Positions 1-4,611 of a stretch of DNA of 6,911 nucleotides are shown piece by piece. The position numbers were made by a program, and so were the translations under genes. Below the pieces are notes generated by a model that had not been told where the DNA came from, searched no databases, and saw only the letters and a list, made by a program, of their open reading frames with translations. The stretch is taken from contig JAIYBS010000181.1 in assembly GCA_027488415.1 (NCBI GenBank), positions 1 through 6,911 on the forward strand, read 5' to 3'. Position 1 is the stretch's first letter. Every line of letters starts with the position of its first letter. Source of the stretch: Planctomycetaceae bacterium. GTDB lineage: Bacteria; Planctomycetota; Phycisphaerae; Phycisphaerales; SM1A02.

Positions 1-140
1 AGGATGGGAATCGAGGTCGGGGTGTGCTCGAAATAGCCCGTGCGGCTCGGGTCCATCCAGCTGTCGTAGTCGCACCCGCCGAGCGCCGCGGCGGCGCCGA
101 ACGCGACCACGGCAGCCACGCGACGTGCAACGCGCATCAT
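1..140 (-). CDS. Polysaccharide export-type lipoprotein, N-terminal part only (runs off left edge)
   Basis: The minus strand is open from an ATG at 140 to the window edge, giving 46 residues. It begins with a classic lipoprotein signal: Arg residues at 3, 6 and 7, an Ala/Val-rich hydrophobic core, and lipobox L20-G-G-C23, so the mature protein should be lipid-anchored at Cys23. The mature start reads CDYDSWMDPSRTGYFEHTPT, then SIPIL. From memory, a DPS..G..E.TPT..PIL segment just after the lipobox is typical of planctomycete outer-membrane polysaccharide biosynthesis/export (Wza/SLBB-type) proteins, which form the exit channel for exopolysaccharide. The export and SLBB domains themselves would lie outside the window. 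An in-frame ATG at 179 is an alternative start with GAGG 11 nt upstream, but it would give a longer, less signal-like N-terminus. The lipoprotein call is firm; the export-family call rests on one short motif. Confidence 0.72.
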   Translation of the reverse strand, partial: MMRVARRVAAVVAFGAAAALGGCDYDSWMDPSRTGYFEHTPTSIPI

Positions 141-188
141 CGGGGCGGCGGCAGGATTCACGGTCCAGGCAGGGCTCATGGCGGAAGG

Positions 189-217
189 AACCTCGGGTGG
201 GGCGGCCCCGCTGTCAA
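189..217 (-). promoter_or_regulatory. Possible promoter for the left-edge lipoprotein gene
   Basis: Reading leftward, a perfect TTGACA hexamer occupies 217-212. A 17-nt spacer leads to GAGGTT at 194-189, which is a poor match to TATAAT. If used, transcription would begin near 182, giving a leader of about 42 nt to the ATG at 140, which would favour that start over the one at 179. The missing -10 match keeps this weak. Confidence 0.22.
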
Positions 218-225
218 GCATGATC

Positions 226-260
226 GGGGCCCTCGAACGGGAATCGCGGCCCCTTTCGAG
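226..260. repeat. Two interleaved inverted repeats between pyrB and the export gene
   Basis: GGGGCC at 226-231 pairs perfectly with GGCCCC at 248-253. CTCGAA at 232-237 pairs perfectly with TTCGAG at 255-260. The two 6-bp stems interleave (A-B-A'-B'), so in RNA they would be mutually exclusive hairpins or a strained pseudoknot. The element lies 92 bp beyond the pyrB stop and upstream of the export-type gene, so it would be in the pyrB 3' tail if transcription continues. No U-tract follows on either strand, so it is not a standard intrinsic terminator. The GGGCCC palindrome inside it makes a chance origin possible. Confidence 0.35.
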
Positions 261-351
261 AACGAGCGGGCCGGAGGGGCTATCGGCAAGAGGAAGAGGG
301 TACCTGCACCGGAGGGGGTGGAAATCCCTGCATGCGGGAACCAAACTGAAC

Positions 352-1272
352 TTAACTACCGATGCAGCGGCACAATACGGCCATCCGCGCCGCCACCCCG
401 TGGGTGACCTGGGCCAGGATCTGGCTCCGGCGGCTGTCATCAGCCACGTCGTCGTCCACCTCCACGCCGCGATTGACCGGCCCGGGGTGGAGGACGATGC
501 ACCGAGCCGGCAGCCGCGCCGCCCGATCGCGGGTCAGGCCGAAGTGCAGGCGGTAGTCCGAGGCGATCCCGGCGCCGGAGGCGCGCTCGAGCTGCACCCG
601 AAGCATCATGATCGCATCAAGATCGGCCAGATTCGCATCAAGATCATGACTGATCGAAACACGATCGGCATGCTTCGCAATCGAGCCGAACGACCGCGGG
701 AGAAGCGTCGGGGGGCCGATGAGCCGCACGGACGCCCCGAGCGTGGTCAGGGCATGCAACGCGCTCCGGGCGACCCGGCTGTTCGAGATGTCGCCGACGA
801 TCGCGACGTTCGCACCGGCGATGCCGCCGAGCGCCCGGCGGATCGTCAGGCAGTCGAGCAGCCCCTGCGTGGGATGCTCGTGCCGGCCGTCGCCGGCGTT
901 GATCACGGCGCACCGAACGTGCCGCGACAGCAGCTCCGGACCGCCCGACAGGGCGCTTCGGACCACGATCGCATCGACGCCAAGCGCCTCGACGTTCAGC
1001 GCCGTGTCCAGGAAGGTCTCGCCCTTGCTGGTGCTCGAGCCGGAGCCCTGGAGCACGAGCGAGCGGGCGCCGAGCCGCGCGGCGGCGGCCTCGAAACTCA
1101 GGCGGGTGCGCGTCGAGTCCTCGAAGAACAGGTTCGCGACCAGCTTGCCGTCGAGCACAGAGAGCGGCGCGGCCTGTCCCTGCGCCACCGGCAGGAACGA
1201 CTCCGCGCGATCGAGCAGTTCGGTCAGTTCGGCGGCGGAGAGCCCTTCGAGCTGCAGCAGGTGCCGAGGCAT
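352..1272 (-). CDS. pyrB: Aspartate carbamoyltransferase catalytic subunit
   Basis: Transfers the carbamoyl group from carbamoyl phosphate to L-aspartate, the committed step of cytoplasmic pyrimidine synthesis. The 306-residue length is standard for the catalytic chain. Visible hallmarks in order: carbamoyl-phosphate loop FFEDSTRTR (49-57), the mobile loop SSTSKGET (79-86) with its lysine, HPTQ (133-136), DISNSRVARS (161-170), MLRVQLER (223-230) and HPGPVNRGVE (262-271). All expected active-site segments are intact. The ATG at 1272 is chosen because it gives the normal ATCase N-terminus; the open frame continues upstream, but only through the coding strand of the divergent phosphoesterase gene. 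No Shine-Dalgarno sequence is seen before this ATG. TACACT at 1286-1281 could be a -10 element with a start site almost at the ATG, hinting at leaderless mRNA, but no -35 accompanies it. No pyrC or pyrI follows on this strand; a 211-bp gap leads to an unrelated export-type gene. Residues 210-220 contain an unusual AT-ending codon patch. Confidence 0.97.
   Translation of the reverse strand: MPRHLLQLEGLSAAELTELLDRAESFLPVAQGQAAPLSVLDGKLVANLFFEDSTRTRLSFEAAAARLGARSLVLQGSGSSTSKGETFLDTALNVEALGVDAIVVRSALSGGPELLSRHVRCAVINAGDGRHEHPTQGLLDCLTIRRALGGIAGANVAIVGDISNSRVARSALHALTTLGASVRLIGPPTLLPRSFGSIAKHADRVSISHDLDANLADLDAIMMLRVQLERASGAGIASDYRLHFGLTRDRAARLPARCIVLHPGPVNRGVEVDDDVADDSRRSQILAQVTHGVAARMAVLCRCIGS
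613..645. repeat. 12-bp direct repeat, 21-bp period, inside pyrB
   Basis: CGCATCAAGATC occurs at 613-624 and again at 634-645, exactly seven codons apart. On the coding (minus) strand both copies encode DLDA (PyrB residues 210-213 and 217-220) with identical codons ending in T, where this gene otherwise prefers G or C. GATC tetramers start at 610, 621, 642, 652 and 663 in and around the repeat, spaced by 11, 21, 10 and 11 bp. Confidence 0.7.
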
Positions 1273-1323
1273 GGTTCGGGAGTGTACGAGGTACGGGCCG
1301 CGCCCCGCCCTACTCTGCTCAAC

Positions 1324-1950
1324 ATGCCGCGCCGCACTTGGGTCACCGCCGACACCCACTTCGGGGAGCAGGGCGCGATCGACCGGTTCGGGCGACCGTT
1401 CGCGGACGTCCGGGAGATGGACGAGGCCCTGCTCGACGCGATCAACCGCTGCGTCGGCAAGCGGGACGAGCTGCTGCACCTCGGCGACGTCTTCGGCGAC
1501 CTCGACTGGAAGGACCGCGGACGGCGCCGCGAGGCGCGGGCGCTCCTTGCCAGGATCCGCTGCCGCCGGATCCGGCTCGTGCTGGGGAACAAGGATCCGC
1601 AGTCGCGGTCGTTCCGCGCGCTCTTCCGGAGCGCCGACGAGTCGCTCACCCTCCGGGTCGATGCGCCGTCCGGCAAGCCGCTTCGCGCCGTCTGCCACCA
1701 CTACCCGATGCGCCAGTGGCGCGGCATGCGCGACGGCTCGCTGCACCTGCACGGCCACGCGCACGGCGGCCTCGAGGAGCTCGGACGGTCGGTCGACGTC
1801 GGGGTCGACTGCTGGGGCTTCGAGCCGGTCCTGCGCGACGAGCTGGTCGCGATGCTCAGCGTGCGACCGCTGCCTGCGGGCGAGTTCGTTCGGCGGCAGC
1901 AGCGTCGCGGTGCGTCAGACGAGGCGGCGCGCGCTCAGCCGCCGTTGTAG
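1324..1950 (+). CDS. Calcineurin-like metallophosphoesterase with altered GNHD motif
   Basis: A 208-residue cytoplasmic protein of the small calcineurin-like phosphoesterase family, dinuclear-metal enzymes that hydrolyse phosphomono- or phosphodiesters; the substrate is unknown. Motifs in order: D10-T-H12 (metal site), HLGD (52-55), GNKD (88-91) where the family has GNHD, CHHYPMR (124-130) and GHAH (144-147). The segments FGRPFADVREMDEALLDAIN and the near-terminal VDVGVDCWGFEP match a subfamily often annotated simply as phosphoesterase or hydrolase. The metal-binding Asn89 is kept, but the catalytic His that normally follows is Lys90 (codons AAC AAG GAT), so activity may be altered. The ATG at 1324 is chosen because the family's β1 strand (TWVTADTHF) begins right after it; no Shine-Dalgarno sequence is seen. 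The gene is divergent from pyrB (51 bp apart) and its 3' end overlaps the convergent small lipoprotein gene by 16 bp. The last 20 or so residues look like an unconserved Arg/Ala-rich tail. Confidence 0.9.
   Translation: MPRRTWVTADTHFGEQGAIDRFGRPFADVREMDEALLDAINRCVGKRDELLHLGDVFGDLDWKDRGRRREARALLARIRCRRIRLVLGNKDPQSRSFRALFRSADESLTLRVDAPSGKPLRAVCHHYPMRQWRGMRDGSLHLHGHAHGGLEELGRSVDVGVDCWGFEPVLRDELVAMLSVRPLPAGEFVRRQQRRGASDEAARAQPPL
1923..1943. terminator. GC-only hairpin at the convergent gene ends, possible bidirectional terminator
   Basis: GGCGGC (1923-1928) and GCCGCC (1938-1943) form a perfect 6-bp inverted repeat around a 9-nt loop. It sits exactly on the overlapping 3' ends of two convergent genes: the lipoprotein stop codon lies in the loop, and the phosphoesterase stop lies 4 nt past the second arm. 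No T-tract follows in either direction, so its terminator role is inferred from position only. Confidence 0.3.
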
Positions 1951-2225
1951 GCGGGGTTCGACCACCACGGCCCCTGCACGAACGGGTAGTTCGCGTTGTC
2001 GACGAACGGGTCGTCGCTGTCGCCCTGCGTGGTGGCGAAGTAGTTCGGCGTGCTCGTCCCCATCTCCGCCTGCTGCATCTGCGTCGGCGACATCGCGTCG
2101 CCCCAGAGCTCGGCATCGTCGTGGCAGCCGGCGAGCGCCGCCACGCATGCGGCGGCGAGGACCGGTCGGAGCGCGGAGCGGGACTGCTTCATGCGGAGGA
2201 TCGTACGCACTCGCCCCTGCTCCAT
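1935..2225 (-). CDS. Small orphan lipoprotein, third gene of the leftward operon
   Basis: I recognise no domain. From the ATG at 2225 the product is 96 residues; from an internal ATG at 2192 it is 85. Either form has an Arg/Lys-rich n-region (KQSRSALR), a hydrophobic stretch (VLAAACVAALAGC) and lipobox L-A-G-C, so the mature protein is only about 63 residues, anchored at its N-terminal Cys. The mature part is acidic at first (HDDAELWGDAM), then Gln/Met-rich, and ends in an aromatic, Asn/Gly/Pro-rich tail (FVQGPWWSNPAYNGG). The start at 2225 has GGAG at 2234-2231, 5 nt upstream, inside the end of the dehydrogenase gene, and follows its TGA by only 2 nt, indicating translational coupling. The start at 2192 has no such signal but gives a shorter, tidier signal peptide. 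Its 3' end overlaps the convergent phosphoesterase gene. Coupling to the dehydrogenase suggests a partner or anchor role, but that is inference. Confidence 0.72.
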   Translation of the reverse strand: MEQGRVRTILRMKQSRSALRPVLAAACVAALAGCHDDAELWGDAMSPTQMQQAEMGTSTPNYFATTQGDSDDPFVDNANYPFVQGPWWSNPAYNGG

Positions 2226-2227
2226 GA

Positions 2228-3478
2228 TCACTCCGCCGCCTGGATGCGCCAGATCGCGCCCTTCGCGCGCGGGTCCTGGCTGCCCTCGAAGGTCACCAGG
2301 TACATCGTCCCGTCGTTGGCCTCGCCGAAGCTCGTCGGCAGCTGGTTGCGCGTGACGTGCAGCACGTCGGGGCCCTGGACGAGCTTGCCGCCCTCGCAGC
2401 GGATGCCCCAGACCTTGCACGAAACGAGGTCGGCATACAGGTAGACGCCCTCGAGCGCCGGCTGCTTCTCGCAGCGCGAGACGTATCCGCCGGTGATGCT
2501 CACGCCGTCGCCGTGGCCGTACTCGACCACCGGGTCGACGTACTCGCTGCCGAACTTGCCGGGCGTCCCGCCGGGGAACGCGTGCAGTCCCTCGCGCACG
2601 TTCCACCCGTAGTTGCCGCCCTTCGTGACGATGTCGACCTCCTCGTAGGCGTTCTGCCCGACGTCGGCCGCGTACAGCTCGCCGGTCTTGCGGTCGAAGG
2701 ACATGCGCCACACGTTGCGCAGCCCGTACGCCCAGATCTCCGGCCGCGCGCCCGGGGTCGCGACGAACGGGTTGTCCTTCGGGATGCCGTACGCCCGGTC
2801 GCCGTCCTTCGAGTTCACGTCGATCCGCAGCACCTTCGCGAGCAGCGTGCCGAGGTCCTGGCCGGCGTTCAGCGGGTCGTTCGCCGCGCCGCCGTCGCCG
2901 CACGAGAGGTAGAGCATGCCGTCCCTGCCGAAGAGGACCGTGCCGCCGTTGTGGTTCGAGTACGGGTCGTCGACCGAGAGCAGCACTTCCTCGCTGTCGG
3001 CCTTCGCGAGCCCGGTGTCCTTGTCCATCGTCCAGCGCGAGAGCACGTTGGTGCGCTTGCGGTCCGCGCCCTGCGCCGTGTAGTAGAGGAAGAAGGTGCG
3101 GTTCTTCGCGAAGTCGGGGTGGAAGGCGAGCGAGAGGAGGCCTTCCTCGTTGCCGCGGCTGTTGACCTGCTTGCGCATGTCGAGGAACACCTTCGGCTCC
3201 TTCGCCTCGCGGTCGGCGGGGTCGAGGACCAGCACGCGGCCGGGCTGCTCGAGCACGTACATCCGCTGGTCGTTGCCGGGCTCGAACACCACCTGCACGG
3301 GGCGGCGAAGCACGATCTCGGGAGCGACCCGCTGCAACTTGAGCTTCGGCATCGCCTTCGCGGGCGCGGCTGCCCCGGCCGGCGCCGGCGTGGCCTGCAC
3401 GAGGCCCCAGCCCGGCGTGGCGACCGCGAGCGATCCGGCGACGAGCGATCCGAGGACGGCGATGCTTCGACTGTGCAT
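2228..3478 (-). CDS. PQQ-dependent sugar dehydrogenase, glucose/sorbosone dehydrogenase family
   Basis: A 416-residue exported β-propeller enzyme of the soluble glucose dehydrogenase (s-GDH)/aldose sugar dehydrogenase family, which oxidises sugars in the periplasm with calcium-bound PQQ. Residues 1 to about 28 look like a Sec signal peptide, followed by an Ala/Pro linker. Family segments in order: RPVQVVFEPG (59-68), EEGLLSLAFHPDF (111-123), SNHNGGTVLFG (174-184), YLSCGDGG (190-197), IWAYGLRNVWRMSFD (248-262), GGNYGWN (287-293), GGYVSR (330-335), VYLYADLVSCKVWGI (345-359) and FGEANDGTMYLVTFEG (384-399). By position, His176 likely equals the catalytic base His144 of Acinetobacter s-GDH, and Arg254-Asn255 its PQQ-contacting Arg228-Asn229. 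The ATG at 3478 is supported by AGGA 7 nt upstream, which overlaps the stop of the DUF72 gene (9-bp gap). The small lipoprotein follows after 2 bp. The substrate is not predictable, and some relatives may not bind PQQ. Confidence 0.93.
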   Translation of the reverse strand: MHSRSIAVLGSLVAGSLAVATPGWGLVQATPAPAGAAAPAKAMPKLKLQRVAPEIVLRRPVQVVFEPGNDQRMYVLEQPGRVLVLDPADREAKEPKVFLDMRKQVNSRGNEEGLLSLAFHPDFAKNRTFFLYYTAQGADRKRTNVLSRWTMDKDTGLAKADSEEVLLSVDDPYSNHNGGTVLFGRDGMLYLSCGDGGAANDPLNAGQDLGTLLAKVLRIDVNSKDGDRAYGIPKDNPFVATPGARPEIWAYGLRNVWRMSFDRKTGELYAADVGQNAYEEVDIVTKGGNYGWNVREGLHAFPGGTPGKFGSEYVDPVVEYGHGDGVSITGGYVSRCEKQPALEGVYLYADLVSCKVWGIRCEGGKLVQGPDVLHVTRNQLPTSFGEANDGTMYLVTFEGSQDPRAKGAIWRIQAAE

Positions 3479-3485
3479 GGACGAA

Positions 3486-3489
3486 TCCT
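3486..3489 (-). promoter_or_regulatory. Ribosome binding site of the sugar dehydrogenase gene
   Basis: AGGA on the minus strand, 7 nt before the ATG at 3478, overlaps the TAG stop of the DUF72 gene (3490-3488). It is one of the few well-placed Shine-Dalgarno sequences in the window and fixes the dehydrogenase start. The overlap implies that translation of the two genes is linked. Confidence 0.6.
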
Positions 3490-4576
3490 AGCCCGGCGGG
3501 CGTTCCGCGATCGCCGCGGCGAGCGCCTCGACGGAGCGGACCGCGCTGCCCTCGGCCTTGTTGTTGATGACCACGAATCCCGGCCGCGCGGCGGCGCTCG
3601 CCGCGAGGATTTCCGCGACCTCCGCACGCACGGACTCGTCGGGCGCCTGCAGCCGATCGAACGGCTCGAACCGGTCCGCGGCCGCCTCGTAGGTCATGCC
3701 GGCGGGCAGCATCCAGCGCACGACCACGGCGCGACCGGCCGCGGCGTCGAGGCCTGCGGCGGCGAGCGCCGCGCGCTGCTCCGGGATCGGCGGGACCGTC
3801 GGGTGCTGCAGGTAGCCGTGCACCGCGCCGCCCGCCGCGAGTGCCGCCGCGTAGCCGCGGACCGCGGCATCGCGGAAGAGCTCGCGATTGCGCACCTCGA
3901 CGGCGAAGGTGACCGGCGCGCCCGCGCACTCGAGGCCCCGCAGCCGTTCGAGGCACGACGCGAGCCGATCGACGAACGCGCCGGGTCCGCCGACGCGCGC
4001 CCGCGCCGAGAGGTCGATGTACGGGAACTGCAGCACCACCGGCCCGAGCTTCGCACCGAGACCCTCCACAGCGGGCGCGACGACCGCGTCGCGGAGGAAC
4101 GACGCATCGAGGAACAGCGGGTTCGCGATGCCGTTCGCGCGCAGCGCGGTCGTGCTGCCGAGCGTGCTGCCGTCGGGCGCCATGTCGGGGCGCGTCGCGC
4201 GCTGCTCCGCCTTCACGACGAAGCGGAAGTCCGCGGGCACGAGCGCCGCGAGCGCGCGGTACTCGGCCGCGCTCGGCGTGGCGTAGAAGGCGCGGTCGAG
4301 CCCGACGGTGCGGTGGAGCGGCCACTCCGCGTAGGCCGCGAGGCCGTCGGCGGCGAGCGCCGCGGCCGGCGCGCGCGAGCCGTACACGATGCCGCGCCAG
4401 CCGGGGTACGCCCAGCTGCTCGTCCCGAGGCGGACATGCGCCGGAAGTCGCGCGGCGATCGAGCGCACGGAGTCGCCCGGCGGCACGGGGGGCACGCGCT
4501 CCATCGCTCGGTCGGCGGGACCGCCCCCGAAGAGCGACTCGAACGGGGCGGGATCGTCGGGGCGCGGCGAGGGCAC
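3488..4576 (-). CDS. DUF72 (YecE-like) TIM-barrel protein
   Basis: A 362-residue cytoplasmic protein of the DUF72 family (E. coli YecE relatives), whose biochemical function is not established. Family marks, numbered from the GTG at 4576: LGTSSWAYPGWRG (50-62), LHRTVGLDRAFYATPS (87-102) matching the usual Y..F.TVE.N..FY..P block, FRFVVKAEQRAT (117-128), LGPVVLQFP (177-185), FAVEVRNRELF (224-234), VVRWMLPAGMTYE (285-297) and GFVVINNKAEGSAV (333-346), the typical FNN..G.A region. A start at ATG 4504 would give 338 residues and remove an N-terminal DPAPFESLFGGGPADR segment. I prefer GTG 4576 because the extra codons have the strong G/C third-position bias of real coding sequence (22 of 25). Neither start has a good Shine-Dalgarno sequence. 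The gene is first in an operon with the sugar dehydrogenase and small lipoprotein, and divergent from the DUF1080 gene. The frame stays open further upstream, but that would run into the divergent gene. Confidence 0.91.
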   Translation of the reverse strand: MPSPRPDDPAPFESLFGGGPADRAMERVPPVPPGDSVRSIAARLPAHVRLGTSSWAYPGWRGIVYGSRAPAAALAADGLAAYAEWPLHRTVGLDRAFYATPSAAEYRALAALVPADFRFVVKAEQRATRPDMAPDGSTLGSTTALRANGIANPLFLDASFLRDAVVAPAVEGLGAKLGPVVLQFPYIDLSARARVGGPGAFVDRLASCLERLRGLECAGAPVTFAVEVRNRELFRDAAVRGYAAALAAGGAVHGYLQHPTVPPIPEQRAALAAAGLDAAAGRAVVVRWMLPAGMTYEAAADRFEPFDRLQAPDESVRAEVAEILAASAAARPGFVVINNKAEGSAVRSVEALAAAIAERPPG

Positions 4577-4611
4577 GCGGAGAGGGTAATCGTGCGTGGT
4601 AGCGTGAAACG

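Noticed and set aside
331..343. CCCTGCATGCGGG as a possible pyrB terminator hairpin
   Set aside because: Only three base pairs close a 7-nt loop, and no T-tract follows on the minus strand.
178..1323. Upstream part of the long plus-strand frame leading into the phosphoesterase
   Set aside because: It is antisense to pyrB, whose motifs are complete; the phosphoesterase family begins only at the Met at 1324.
1553..1598. Three GGATCC palindromes within 46 bp (1553, 1568, 1593)
   Set aside because: They fall in phosphoesterase codons for Arg-Ile-Arg (twice) and Lys-Asp-Pro in a GC-rich context, with irregular spacing (15 and 25 bp); coding constraint is a sufficient explanation.
1273..1764. N-terminal extension of the pyrB frame to give a 470-residue protein
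   Set aside because: The extra residues are antisense to the phosphoesterase and have no family resemblance; 306 residues is the normal ATCase length.
4577..4611. Sigma-70-type promoter for the DUF1080 gene in the 35-bp divergent spacer
   Set aside because: No pair of hexamers resembling TTGACA and TATAAT with 16-18 bp spacing is visible there on either strand.
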